Shown here: in pieces, positions 1-9,435 of the stretch
How positions within the stretch are numbered: position 1 is the stretch's first letter
How the letters are laid out: each line of letters starts with the position of its first letter
Assembly (NCBI GenBank): GCA_013821265.1
Contig: JACDHD010000020.1
Span: forward strand, 1-36,500
Direction of reading: 5' to 3'
DNA from: Parachlamydiaceae bacterium
GTDB lineage: Bacteria; Chlamydiota; Chlamydiia; Chlamydiales; Parachlamydiaceae
Length of the DNA: 36,500 nt
Translations under genes and position numbers: made by a program
Notes under the pieces: model-generated
What the model was told of the DNA's origin: nothing
The model's input: the letters and a program-made list of their open reading frames with translations, nothing else
The model's database searches: none

Positions 1-1405
<1,405 letters not shown>

Positions 1406-1422
1406 TCAGAGAACGAATGTGC

Positions 1423-1472
1423 TATTTGGAGCCCCCAAGCGGCTAAGGCCTCTAATATCGAAAAGTAACTTT
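1423..1472. repeat. Repeat family B, copy 1
   Basis: About 48 bp match, in reverse complement, positions 7629-7678 downstream of tilS. The shared core reads AGAGGCCTTAGCCGCTTGG on the strand of the second copy, with a TAAAGTTACT flank in both. There are only a few mismatches. The block sits next to a palindromic element in both places. Function is unknown. Confidence 0.75.
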
Positions 1473-1495
1473 AGTTGGTCGGGATGACTGCCGAT

Positions 1496-1563
1496 ATGGT
1501 AGCCAGGCCGTCCCGGCCTGGTAAAAAAAAGGACGACCAGACCGGGACGGTCTGGCTACCATA
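1496..1563. repeat. Double hairpin palindrome (GGTCTGG/CCAGGCC type)
   Basis: The left part folds on itself as CCAGGCC-GTCCC-GGCCTGG and the right part as CCAGACC-GGGAC-GGTCTGG. Outer flanks ATGGTAG and CTACCAT pair with each other across an A-rich centre. So each arm is a hairpin and the two arms are also complementary. This is the same architecture as family A, with other stem sequences. Confidence 0.8.
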
Positions 1564-1587
1564 TAGAAAAAATAACTGTAGTTACTC

Positions 1588-1655
1588 AGGAGTGCGGTGG
1601 CTTGCCACCGCTTTCACAAACATCGGCTTGCCGCGGGACCAAGGTCCCGCACTCC
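1588..1655. repeat. Repeat family A modular hairpin, variant copy
   Basis: The copy starts AGGAGTGCGGTGG and contains hairpins GCGGTGG-CTTG-CCACCGC and GCGGGACC-AA-GGTCCCGC, then ends GCACTCCAT. It is shorter than the copy at 14234-14379. The second half carries a different stem. It lies downstream of acpS and may act as a transcription terminator, which is inference. Confidence 0.8.
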
Positions 1656-1734
1656 ATATAGCACATTCGCCTCTACGCTTTTCTATGACTCGTTTGACTT
1701 ATGCAATCGTCTCAATCAGCCAATCTTGTTATTC

Positions 1735-2097
1735 TTAGTAGAACAGAGCGGTAGCCGTTGCGTACTCACGGCAGTGGCTAATAGAAATTAAAATGTTTGG
1801 ATTCCCAAATTTGATGCGCAGCCCCTCAGCCAAAAAAACCTCGGGCTTGCCTTCGCTATCGTTGAGAATTTCAATATCTAACCAAGAAAAATCAGAGCGA
1901 AATCCACTCCCTAAGGCCTTAATGACCGCTTCCTTAGCAGCAAAGCGTCCAGCAAAATGAGGGGTGGAATCGTTATACTTATGACAGTAGGATTGTTCAC
2001 CCGCAGTGAAAATCTTATCTAAAAAATGCTGCTGATGGTGTGCAATGCTGGCTCGGATCCGTTCGATTTCGATGATATCAGTGCCTAAGCCGCGCAC
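1735..2097 (-). CDS. acpS: Holo-[acyl-carrier-protein] synthase
   Basis: AcpS transfers 4'-phosphopantetheine from CoA to the conserved Ser of apo-ACP, activating fatty acid synthesis in the cytoplasm. The 120-residue length is typical of AcpS-type enzymes. Visible signatures are GLGTDIIEIERI at residues 3-14, with the Mg-binding Asp at 7, and RFAAKEA at 51-57, with the catalytic/metal Glu at 56, followed by the K-ALGSGF stretch. A later ISISHCREYA matches the family's SISHxxxxA motif. The start is a GTG at 2097, with another GTG overlapping just upstream. It begins 7 nt after the stop of the PIN-TRAM gene, so the two are likely cotranscribed. Confident assignment. Confidence 0.95.
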   Translation of the reverse strand: MRGLGTDIIEIERIRASIAHHQQHFLDKIFTAGEQSYCHKYNDSTPHFAGRFAAKEAVIKALGSGFRSDFSWLDIEILNDSEGKPEVFLAEGLRIKFGNPNILISISHCREYATATALFY

Positions 2098-2104
2098 ACT
2101 CTAC

Positions 2105-3205
2105 CTATATTGTAAGGCAATTTTTCTGTGAGGTATCAACAGCTTCTGCACTTGCTGCTAACTGCTCCATGAAAAGCAACTCGTCTGCTGCATTGCAGAA
2201 AATCATTCTTCCTGAAGAGGTGTGCTTAACAGATAAAACCTGAGCTTTAATCGATTCACCCAAAAACTCTGCTCCACCATTGACGACAACCATGGTACCA
2301 TCATCGAGGTATCCCACTCCTTGCCTAGGCTCCTTGCCATAACGCTGAATCTTAATGTTTATATACTCACCAGTAACCATCGGTTTGAGCACATTAGAAA
2401 GCATATGGATATTGATGATGCGAATCCCTTCAATGGCATAATTTTGCAGGCGCGCAACATCAGATGTAATGATGTTGGCTTCCAATTGGCGTGCCAACTG
2501 AATCAGTTTTGACGCACAATCTTTTAACTCAGGGAAATCAACGTCAGAATTGCGTAAGTTAAGAGTCGGGATGGTCTCCAATTTTTTGAGGACATCGATA
2601 CTGCGACGTGCCTTATTTTTTATGCACTCGTCGGGGTTCTCTAACATCATGTATAATTCATTCAGCATAAAGCCTGGGGCAATCAGATGATCATCCAATA
2701 AACCTGAAGAGGCAATGTCTATAATTCTAGCATCCGTTAACACAGAGGAGTCTAGTAAGATGTCTCTCTTATGTCGGCTGCCGGATTTAAATTGAATAAA
2801 AGGTAAGCTAAGCTGAAATTCGTCGGCAGATCGGGCTGTGATCGCCATTGCCAAGTAGATACAGGTCAGGAAAACAGCGATTTTGACCATTGTTAAGGAT
2901 TCTGGAGCTATCGTGGCTGATCCAATATTCATGAGGCCGTTGAAAACTAAAAGAATCGTTTCCCCCATCAAATATCCAAAAAACAATCCGATCAAGGTGG
3001 TATTAAACACACGCAAGTTACACTGCTTGGTAAGCAATAGATCAAGACCGATCAACCCCAAGCTTAATGTTAACCCTGCCGTTAAGCCAATGATGACATT
3101 TGTGAAGCTCAATCCCCCCACTTCCGTATTTGCGATATAGCCTGTTAAAAAAGCGATGCTAATGATAGCAAAAAACAGACGTGTAAAGGTCAGTGTTTGG
3201 GTCAT
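2105..3205 (-). CDS. PIN-TRAM domain membrane protein (YacL-like)
   Basis: The protein has 366 residues. About four hydrophobic helices lie at roughly 8-26, 36-58, 67-90 and 105-123. A PIN nuclease fold follows from about 148, with the acidic residues of the active site visible: D152 and D158 in LLDSSVLTDARI, E183 in LNEL, and D249 in IITSDVARL. Residues about 279-335 form a TRAM-type nucleic-acid-binding domain (GEYINIKI, RQGVGYLDDGTMVVV). This matches the YacL family of membrane PIN-TRAM proteins, putative RNases whose substrate is not established. A strong GAGGAGG ribosome site precedes the ATG at 3205. It is the first gene of an operon with acpS. The family assignment is sure; the function is inferred. 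Confidence 0.9.
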   Translation of the reverse strand: MTQTLTFTRLFFAIISIAFLTGYIANTEVGGLSFTNVIIGLTAGLTLSLGLIGLDLLLTKQCNLRVFNTTLIGLFFGYLMGETILLVFNGLMNIGSATIAPESLTMVKIAVFLTCIYLAMAITARSADEFQLSLPFIQFKSGSRHKRDILLDSSVLTDARIIDIASSGLLDDHLIAPGFMLNELYMMLENPDECIKNKARRSIDVLKKLETIPTLNLRNSDVDFPELKDCASKLIQLARQLEANIITSDVARLQNYAIEGIRIINIHMLSNVLKPMVTGEYINIKIQRYGKEPRQGVGYLDDGTMVVVNGGAEFLGESIKAQVLSVKHTSSGRMIFCNAADELLFMEQLAASAEAVDTSQKNCLTI

Positions 3206-3506
3206 CTCAAATCCTCCTCATTGAAGGGGTTTCTGGCTGAGCTGGGAAGCCGTTTCTTTTCGCAAGCATCTCACACTAAATGTGCTAGAGTCTTTAAAAA
3301 GCTCAGCGAATTTTTGCAAATCCTCGAAATTTATAACTCACTTCTGTTTTTTTTGTCATCCTTGAATTTTTAGTTGAAGAGGAAAATGAAGAAGCAAAAA
3401 TTTAATATTATAGTATTAAATTCTAGGTGTTTAGTTGAATAATAAGTTTTTTCTCTTAAGTTGTTGGAGGTAGTTTGAAAAACAGTGCTCGGCTTGTATA
3501 AATAAA
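3206..3506. other. Intergenic, upstream of the PIN-TRAM gene
   Basis: This gap lies between the stop of the second permease (3507) and the ATG of the PIN-TRAM gene (3205), both on the minus strand. Apart from the Shine-Dalgarno at about 3211-3218 and T/A-rich sequence around 3340-3500, I see no gene, RNA or repeat. It should contain a minus-strand promoter, but none is clear enough to call. Confidence 0.5.
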
Positions 3507-4601
3507 TTAATTTACACGTAGCCTTGCGTAGCGGTAGACGCAAACTCCAGCAATCAAAGCAAATGGAGTCCAAACAGCCCAAAATGCAGGAAGTGCTTGT
3601 CGTCCTCCCAACAAAACAAAGGCATCTATGATTAAAAATCCCGCCAATAGCGCAAAAATGCAGCCGGCATAGATAAAAAAAATGGGAAGGCGTCGCGTGA
3701 TGAATAGACAGAAGGGAGCTGGGCCTAAAATGACAAATAGGCAAAACCAAGGATTAGCTAATTTTTTATAGAAGGTAGCTATTAGACGTGCATCTTTATC
3801 GCTTTGGATATTTCCTGAAGGCAATTTTGACCATAATACCGATATAGACTGCTCCTCAGGGTGAGTGATCGTTTCAAACAACGTTTTCTTGTTGAAGCGC
3901 ATCTCTGGAAACGTTTTGTGTTCTACAGATTCTGCAACAATCAGTTGTCCTTCTTGATTGCGCTGAAGATGGTCTACGAATTCTCCAAAGGGTGCTTTAT
4001 CTTGATTTTGTGTATTAGGATACAGATGTTTAATCCGGTAGACATCATCAATTGAACGCACCCAAAAAGCATCAAAGAAGTAGTTGTCGGCAGTCTCATA
4101 ACGCTGGAAAATCATTGTGCTTCCATCGTCGAGAGTTAAGTGTTTGGCAGCAGCTTTTGGCCGATTTTTTGTCTTCTTGTTAGAGCGCGCCGTATCGATG
4201 TGTTTCAGTTCAGTTAAAGCTGTGGGAAGAAAAAATTCGGTATTTAAATACATGAAGGCCGTGGCTGCTATGCCAACGATTAAGAATGGCCTAAGCAAGC
4301 GCTTAAGGCTAATTCCACTCGACATAAGAGCAATTAGTTCATTGTGAACATTCAGATTGCACAACGTCCGAATTGTTGCTAACAACAATGCAAAAGGTAA
4401 CAAAATTTCCAAGCGTTCTGCAAGTTCACACACGTAATACAAACTCACTTCACCCCATTGAAACTGAATTTGATGATGATGAAAGCTGGCACTATGGCTA
4501 GCGTAATCAATCAAGACGTAAAGGCCATAAAAGCATGCAATAAAGAAAAAAGTTGTTTTGCAAATTTCTTTAAGAAAATAGCGTTCCCAAATAGTTGTCA
4601 T
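3507..4601 (-). CDS. LptF/LptG family permease (YjgP/YjgQ), second of pair
   Basis: The product has 364 residues. The family (YjgP/YjgQ) forms the membrane part of the LptB2FG transporter, which extracts lipopolysaccharide from the inner membrane for transport to the outer membrane. The family topology is visible: N-terminal helices with WERYFLKE, hydrophobic stretches to about residue 125, a large periplasmic domain, then C-terminal helices (FCLFVILGPAPFCLF, FIYAGCIFALLAGFLIID). A start further upstream (4637) is possible. The ATG at 4601 is preferred because it forms an ATGA overlap with the stop of the previous gene, and translation then begins MTTIWERYF. Chlamydia also carries two such genes next to tilS. 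F and G cannot be told apart from sequence alone. Confidence 0.88.
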   Translation of the reverse strand: MTTIWERYFLKEICKTTFFFIACFYGLYVLIDYASHSASFHHHQIQFQWGEVSLYYVCELAERLEILLPFALLLATIRTLCNLNVHNELIALMSSGISLKRLLRPFLIVGIAATAFMYLNTEFFLPTALTELKHIDTARSNKKTKNRPKAAAKHLTLDDGSTMIFQRYETADNYFFDAFWVRSIDDVYRIKHLYPNTQNQDKAPFGEFVDHLQRNQEGQLIVAESVEHKTFPEMRFNKKTLFETITHPEEQSISVLWSKLPSGNIQSDKDARLIATFYKKLANPWFCLFVILGPAPFCLFITRRLPIFFIYAGCIFALLAGFLIIDAFVLLGGRQALPAFWAVWTPFALIAGVCVYRYARLRVN

Positions 4602-5749
4602 AGCGCAATTCCTTTGGCAGCACGTCTTAAGGCCCAAATAGATAATCCGACAATCAAAATGTGGGGAAGGAAATAAATGAGTGCTGCTGTAGCTAAAACA
4701 TGTTCCATGCTTTTAGCAGCGAAGAAGGCGATCATATACAAAGCTGTCAAACAGATGACAAAATAGAGTCCACGGTTTGAACGATTTCTGCTAATGCCGA
4801 CACCAAAGGCAGCACCCAATAATGTAAAAGAAAAGACTGCAAAGGCTAGCGATACGCGTCTCATGATTTCTGAATATCCGCGATTGATGTTACGCGTGAT
4901 CTGCTTCAGCTCATTTTGTGGTAAATTAGCCTGCTCACCTTTTATCAAATTTTGACGCTCTTCATCTAAACGCACAAGCAATAGTGGCAACGTTAAGTGG
5001 TCATTATTTAACGTCCACACCTTCTTGTCGATCACTTGTGCAAAATCCTGAACAGATATTGAGGCTTCGGCAATATTCTCTAGCATCAATTGATCAAACT
5101 TCTCACCTTCATTATTACCCAAGCTAGAAATTAAGGTGACATTGCTGCCGAAAAACATTTGAGGAGCTGTGCGCATCTCTTTAGCTAATAATAAATTGAT
5201 GCGATCACTGCCTTTGTTTGGAGTCGCCAGCACAACATCAGCAGCAGATTCACCTAATCGAGACGCTCCCAATGCTTCAAAATAAAATCCTTTTAGATCC
5301 ATTAAGTGCTTGTTGTTCGCGAGAAGTAAAGGATTGATGGCGCGCAGTTCGCTCTTCAAAAGGCCTGCACTTAAGTGAGAATTGGTTGCTACTTCAGAAA
5401 CAATATAAAAATTTGCCAATGTTAAGCAGGCGGCAGCAACCAAAATAGGAGCCAAAATGTCCTTAAACGCCATTCCACAAGCGCGTAGAGCTGTTAATTC
5501 ATGAGTCGTAGATAGTCCCTGAACCAACAAAATAGACGAAATTAAGCTGGCAATTGGAATTGTAATCGGCAGGATATAGGGAATCTGATGCATGACAAAC
5601 CCCGCAACAGATAGCGCACTTGCCCCAAGCGTAGCAAAGCGTGCAATCTCTTCGAGGCGCATGACCAATAGCACAGCGATGAATGCGACGGTGCAGAGGA
5701 AAAGCACGCGCAAGTAATGTCTAAGCAAGTATTGCCACAATATTGGCAT
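4598..5749 (-). CDS. LptF/LptG family permease (YjgP/YjgQ), first of pair
   Basis: The 383-residue integral membrane protein has the same fold as its downstream neighbour: helices at about 8-30, 55-80 and 100-120, including the TTHELTALRACGM cytoplasmic coupling-helix region. A periplasmic domain spans about 125-290, and three C-terminal helices follow (LAFAVFSFTLLGAAFGV, GLYFVICLTALYMIAFF, LIYFLPHILIVGLSIW). It is probably one subunit of the LptB2FG LPS exporter; LptB is not in the window. An AAGGA ribosome site precedes the ATG at 5749. The 4-bp ATGA overlap with the next gene suggests translational coupling and a 1:1 product ratio. The gene is divergent from the GYF/tilS pair. Confidence 0.88.
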   Translation of the reverse strand: MPILWQYLLRHYLRVLFLCTVAFIAVLLVMRLEEIARFATLGASALSVAGFVMHQIPYILPITIPIASLISSILLVQGLSTTHELTALRACGMAFKDILAPILVAAACLTLANFYIVSEVATNSHLSAGLLKSELRAINPLLLANNKHLMDLKGFYFEALGASRLGESAADVVLATPNKGSDRINLLLAKEMRTAPQMFFGSNVTLISSLGNNEGEKFDQLMLENIAEASISVQDFAQVIDKKVWTLNNDHLTLPLLLVRLDEERQNLIKGEQANLPQNELKQITRNINRGYSEIMRRVSLAFAVFSFTLLGAAFGVGISRNRSNRGLYFVICLTALYMIAFFAAKSMEHVLATAALIYFLPHILIVGLSIWALRRAAKGIAL

Positions 5750-5934
5750 TTTTTTCCTTCATTACCCTTGCCCGTGCCCGTGCTCTTGCCCGACTTGCTA
5801 AAAAACAGCGTCTGGCAAACAGGTAAATTTAGTTATTGATAATATCGATTGTACAAGCATACAGGAAATCGGCGATTTGATACAATCTTCTAAAAGTGGA
5901 AAGTAAGATTTTATCAACTTAGACTGTAGTAGTT
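5750..5934. promoter_or_regulatory. Divergent promoter region between the lpt pair and GYF/tilS
   Basis: These 185 bp separate genes leaving in both directions, so promoters for both should lie here. Next to the lpt start is a short iterated stretch (5766-5794) built of CCCTTGCCCG, TGCCCG and TGCTCTTGCCCG units. No -35/-10 pair is good enough to place. Confidence 0.45.
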
Positions 5935-6285
5935 ATGAGAGAAGTAACAGACAAAATATGGGTGATTTTAATCGAAGGGCATTCTGAAGGGCCCTTTAGT
6001 TTATTGCAACTGCGATACGATACGCGCATTACTCCAGATACCCTAGCCAAAAGACAAAACGGCGAAGAATGGCGCCCGATTCGCGAAATCCCTGAGCTTG
6101 CTATCTTATTTGCTGATGATGAACCCCTGGAAGAAATAGGTCCCGGAAAAGCAGGTAAGGTTATTCCCGGAAAAGAAGGGATGGTTCTCAGCGCACAATA
6201 TGACTATCCTCCTATGCTTATCTGGCTCTTTATCCTACTTATTGTCGCTCTATACGTTTTCTACCAATTCAATCAACCCCAATGA
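5935..6285 (+). CDS. GYF_2-like domain protein with C-terminal membrane anchor
   Basis: The 116-residue protein begins with a segment (IWVILIEGHSEGPFSLLQL, then PDTLAKRQNGEEWRPI) that fits the GYF_2/DUF4339 pattern: an aromatic start, GPFS..QL, a basic/W-rich turn and W-x-P-I-REI. These domains are protein-interaction modules often tethered to membranes. Residues about 92-111 form one C-terminal helix (MLIWLFILLIVALYVFY), giving a tail-anchored topology. The stop TGA overlaps the tilS ATG (ATGA), so the two are translationally coupled. No good Shine-Dalgarno is visible before the ATG. The partner and role are unknown. A link with TilS rests on gene order only. Confidence 0.75.
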   Translation: MREVTDKIWVILIEGHSEGPFSLLQLRYDTRITPDTLAKRQNGEEWRPIREIPELAILFADDEPLEEIGPGKAGKVIPGKEGMVLSAQYDYPPMLIWLFILLIVALYVFYQFNQPQ

Positions 6286-7631
6286 GCGATCTTCTTTTTC
6301 AAAAACTCTCCTCGTTTTTGCTTCAGCATTACAATTCCGCACGACCGATCCTTCTAGCCCTTTCGGGAGGCCCAGACTCCCTAGCCCTCTTTCATCTTCT
6401 TGTGCAATGGCGCCAACAAACGCAAGGTGAGGTAGGGATTGCTCACGTCGATCACGGCTGGCGCGCAGAAAGTGCCAGTGAAGCGGAAATTTTACGTCAG
6501 TTAGCCGCTTCGGCAAAAATGCCCTTTCATCTCAAAACGTTAGATCCAAAAACTCTTTCAGGTAATCTTGAGGCTGCTTGCAGAATGGAACGTCTGCATT
6601 TTTTTAGAGAGCTTTCTGAAACGTACGGATATCAAGCCACACTTTTAGGACATCATCGCGATGACCAAGCCGAAACAGTTCTTAAGCGTGTTTTTGAAGG
6701 CAGTTCCCTTTGTGCCCTTTCTGCATTACAGCCAATAAGCAAGGTAGAGGGATGTACGGTATGGCGTCCTTTCCTAGATGTAAGCAAAAAAACGATCATG
6801 GAATGGCTTGCCACAAATCAATTAGAAGCCTTTAGCGATCGCACAAACTTAGATCCAAAATTTTTGCGCGCACGCTTTCGCTCAAAAATCATTCCTTTTT
6901 TACAGGACACATTTGGTAAAGAAATAGCCTCTCCCTTATGCCAGATAGCTGAGGAGGCACAGGAACTCAAAGAATTCTGCGCACATCAATTTAAACCGAT
7001 TCTGGATGGTGCTGTAACGGGACCTTTTGGAGGCTGGTTAAACTTGTCTAATGAGAAATCTCCGTTTGCAATTAAGTATATTCTTCGAGAGCTATGTCAG
7101 CGTGCAGGATGTGCATTGCCAAAAACAGTGGCTGCAACTGCTTGTCAGCTCATTTTAGAAAATAAATCGGATCGAGAGTTGTTTGTGGGGGATTTTCGGA
7201 TTTGTGTTGATCGTCACCATGTTTTTGTTTTAAAGCAAGGTGTGATCACAGTGTTACCTCAAATTCTATGTCATGTTGGAGAACATGTGTATGGCCCATG
7301 GAAGGTGAGTGTACGTTCTGGTGCTACAGCAACAAAATCGGGCTGGCAGCACTGCATGGAAGGGGTTGTTCAAGTAGCACTTCCTGAAGGAGCTTATGAA
7401 TTAAGCGTGCCTGTGTTACAGGATTGCTATCCGCGCAGCTCTTCGATTAGTAAATGGTGGACCACCGAAAAGGTTCCAGCCTTTTTGCGTTACATGATGC
7501 CTGTTATCAAAAGCGAAGGACGCATCGTTCACGAATTTCTAGGAAAGCCTGTGACAACCGTACCTGAAGGGGAAAAGATGCTTTCCGTTATCTTGTCGTG
7601 GACCTTACAGCAAGCCATACCGGATCACTAA
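6282..7631 (+). CDS. tilS: tRNA(Ile)-lysidine synthase
   Basis: TilS converts cytidine 34 of tRNA-Ile(CAU) to lysidine using ATP and lysine, switching codon reading from AUG to AUA. The product has 449 residues. The PP-loop motif SGGPDS lies at 28-33, HVDHGWR at 55-61, and the GHHRDDQAETVL motif at about 123-134. These are the adenylation-site signatures of the family. A C-terminal substrate-binding domain follows (FLGKPVTTVPEGEKM near the end is less conserved). The position next to two LptF/G-type permeases matches Chlamydia, where tilS (mesJ) follows them. The ftsH gene that follows tilS in Chlamydia is absent here. Repeat family B begins at the stop codon. Confidence 0.95.
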   Translation: MSDLLFQKLSSFLLQHYNSARPILLALSGGPDSLALFHLLVQWRQQTQGEVGIAHVDHGWRAESASEAEILRQLAASAKMPFHLKTLDPKTLSGNLEAACRMERLHFFRELSETYGYQATLLGHHRDDQAETVLKRVFEGSSLCALSALQPISKVEGCTVWRPFLDVSKKTIMEWLATNQLEAFSDRTNLDPKFLRARFRSKIIPFLQDTFGKEIASPLCQIAEEAQELKEFCAHQFKPILDGAVTGPFGGWLNLSNEKSPFAIKYILRELCQRAGCALPKTVAATACQLILENKSDRELFVGDFRICVDRHHVFVLKQGVITVLPQILCHVGEHVYGPWKVSVRSGATATKSGWQHCMEGVVQVALPEGAYELSVPVLQDCYPRSSSISKWWTTEKVPAFLRYMMPVIKSEGRIVHEFLGKPVTTVPEGEKMLSVILSWTLQQAIPDH

Positions 7632-7678
7632 AGTTACTGTCCGATGTTAGAGGCCTTAGCCGCTTGGAGGCTCCAAAC
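7629..7678. repeat. Repeat family B, copy 2
   Basis: Inverted relative to the copy at 1423-1472, with about 48 bp shared. It begins within the tilS stop codon (TAA of TAAAGTTACT) and runs through TTAGAGGCCTTAGCCGCTTG and a GGCTCC end. The copy overlaps the 3' end of tilS by only the stop codon, so the gene is intact. Confidence 0.75.
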
Positions 7679-7740
7679 AGGAAAGGGATAAATCTCTTCG
7701 ACCTAACAATTATCTAATGTGGACTTTTACTTTACGGAGA

Positions 7741-7799
7741 AATGGGAAGGGGCCGGCAAGCCGACCCCTATGAAAGCTGCGGCAAGCCGCAGCACTCCA
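7741..7799. repeat. Repeat family A modular hairpin, half element
   Basis: Two consecutive hairpins are visible: GGCCGG-CAAG-CCGACC (extended by GG/CC on each side) and GCTGCGG-CAAG-CCGCAGC, ending CACTCCAA. This corresponds to the right half of the full element at 14234-14379. The second stem differs from GCGGTGG/CCACCGC at positions that are changed on both sides of the stem. It lies between the convergent ends of tilS and the translocator operon. Confidence 0.85.
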
Positions 7800-7811
7800 A
7801 ATTAAAGAATT

Positions 7812-8471
7812 CTAACCAGCGAGAACGTCAGATACGATTCTATGCGCAGCAGAATTGCCTTCTGAACTTGCTTGATGTCCTCTATTAACAGATTGAAGGT
7901 GTTGCTGTTCAGACTGACCGCGTTCTTCTTGTCTGCGCTGAATGCGTCCTTGATCGTGTTGATGCTTTGTACGCTCTTGCTCAGCTTTTTGAGAGAAGAT
8001 CGAAGAAATGCTACCAAGCGATTGAGCAAAGGTGCTTGTAGGCGTTGAAGCAGTTCCACAAGCTGTAACCGCTGTTGCTGTCATTGGTGTAATCGCCAAA
8101 CGAGTTGGAATCAGACCACCAGCTCCTAGAAGAGGACCAGCAAAACATAATAAGACAGCTCCAGCACCTACTCCAACCTGTAAAACAGTAAAGGCACGAC
8201 CCCATGTTTGGTCATATGTCTTTTGGAGTTGTATTGTGGTTTTTCTAGCTGCATCATCATCATCATGCTTTTGCAAACGAAGATCTTTTGCTCCACGATG
8301 ACTTGTGATCATTGCCATAAACTGTGCAATGCGCACCATCTGTTCGTGAGCTGCTTCACGAGGGCTTAGTTTAACTTTTTCCCATTGCTCATTCAGTGTG
8401 TTAACATGCATATCGATTAGGGGATTGCTAACCACGCGTTTTGTTGCTTCTACTTGAATTTCTCCGGCCAT
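7812..8471 (-). CDS. Putative type III secretion translocator (YopD/CopD position)
   Basis: The product has 219 residues. The N-terminal 90 residues are hydrophilic and helical, then one strongly hydrophobic stretch runs from about 93 to 121 (VLQVGVGAGAVLLCFAGPLLGAGGL), followed by an Ala/Thr-rich segment. The tail of about 70 residues is very polar, Gln/Arg/His-rich and likely coiled. A single central hydrophobic region and amphipathic tail fit minor translocators (SctB, YopD/PopD/CopD), but direct sequence similarity is not evident to me and the protein is short. A perfect AAGGAGG ribosome site lies before the ATG. It is last in an operon after an LcrH-type chaperone and a second hydrophobic protein. 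The function is inferred from context. Confidence 0.6.
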   Translation of the reverse strand: MAGEIQVEATKRVVSNPLIDMHVNTLNEQWEKVKLSPREAAHEQMVRIAQFMAMITSHRGAKDLRLQKHDDDDAARKTTIQLQKTYDQTWGRAFTVLQVGVGAGAVLLCFAGPLLGAGGLIPTRLAITPMTATAVTACGTASTPTSTFAQSLGSISSIFSQKAEQERTKHQHDQGRIQRRQEERGQSEQQHLQSVNRGHQASSEGNSAAHRIVSDVLAG

Positions 8472-8525
8472 AAATGCCTCCTTATAAATTAATAAGTCAA
8501 CTATATCAAATTACTCATTTTAAAG

Positions 8526-9425
8526 CTACCCAGCTTTTATCGCCTGCGCTTCGCTTTTCGCTGCTTCCTTAGCGGCACGAATTGCGCGATGGATGTGTTC
8601 TGTCGATTGTTCCATCTGCTCAAGAGCATTTTTTGTTTTTCCTTGTTCTTTCTTCATCTCAGCACGACGTCCTTCTTGCGCTTGCTTATGCTTATCTGCT
8701 CGATGATCAAGAAATCCTTTAGTCGCTGTAGTCGCGGCTTGTGCTGCTGCAAGTGCTGTTTGCATTGCTGAGTTTCCAAAGCTAACGGCTCCGGGCAATC
8801 CTGCAGGTCCGCTAACCATCCCTACAACAGCTACCCCCCCCACAACTAAAATGGTTCCTGTTACAATCCAGCTAGCCCAACCCACAAACCATTCCAGTCG
8901 TCCTAGTTTGGCATGCTTAAGATCGCAATCTTGCATCTCTTCGCGCTGCTTTTTCGCGACACCTTGATTTTTGTGAATTGTTTCTGCGGATGTTCTTTGA
9001 AGCCCATCGTAAGTGTGTTTCTTGTCCAGTAGTGCATGTAACACTTGCTTCAAGTGGTCCGTTTCATGCGTAATGATATCTTCTAGACCCGTGCGTGTTG
9101 TCAACTTCATCATCTGCTGATACCACTCTGCAGATTGCGTCTTAGGATCTGCAGTTACTTTTGGAGCAGGAAGCCAAGGACGACGACTCAATGCCTTTTT
9201 AATTGGAGCAAACAGATCGTTTTCTAACTTTTGAAAAGGGGCTTGAGAATCATATAGAGGACCAGGTGGCACACCTTTAGGCTTAGTTGGTGCATCCGGA
9301 GTCATGACTGGCGGAGCTACTCTAGAAGGTGCGTCAGGCAATCTTGTGTCATAAAATCCCTCGTACGGATTCCATGGAGTTACGACTCTGCGCTGTTCTA
9401 CTTGTTGATCAATCGGATCTGGCAT
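8526..9425 (-). CDS. Putative type III secretion translocator (YopB/CopB position)
   Basis: The product has 299 residues. Residues 1-95 are Pro-rich and look disordered, suiting a secreted protein with an N-terminal signal and chaperone-binding segment. Residues 100-175 are helical and charged. A strong hydrophobic stretch lies at about 179-206 (FVGWASWIVTGTILVVGGVAVVGM). A weaker Ala-rich segment lies at 215-238, then a highly charged coiled-coil tail of about 60 residues. It directly follows the LcrH/SycD-like chaperone gene, 10 nt downstream, with a GAGGT ribosome site. This is the YopB/PopB place in Yersinia and Pseudomonas operons. It is shorter than typical SctE proteins (about 400 residues). 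Assignment rests on context and topology. Confidence 0.6.
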   Translation of the reverse strand: MPDPIDQQVEQRRVVTPWNPYEGFYDTRLPDAPSRVAPPVMTPDAPTKPKGVPPGPLYDSQAPFQKLENDLFAPIKKALSRRPWLPAPKVTADPKTQSAEWYQQMMKLTTRTGLEDIITHETDHLKQVLHALLDKKHTYDGLQRTSAETIHKNQGVAKKQREEMQDCDLKHAKLGRLEWFVGWASWIVTGTILVVGGVAVVGMVSGPAGLPGAVSFGNSAMQTALAAAQAATTATKGFLDHRADKHKQAQEGRRAEMKKEQGKTKNALEQMEQSTEHIHRAIRAAKEAAKSEAQAIKAG

Positions 9426-9435
9426 AAAACCTCAC

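Noticed and set aside
1590-1655. Possible tRNA-like cloverleaf in the 1588-1655 hairpin
   Set aside because: It has hairpins of suitable size but no T-loop (GTTCRANTC), no anticodon arm and no CCA-like end. It clearly belongs to the modular hairpin family.
5766-5794. Iterated GGGCAAG/GGGCACG units as a regulatory repeat
   Set aside because: Only four imperfect units, no similar site elsewhere in the window; recorded under the divergent promoter region but not called as an operator.
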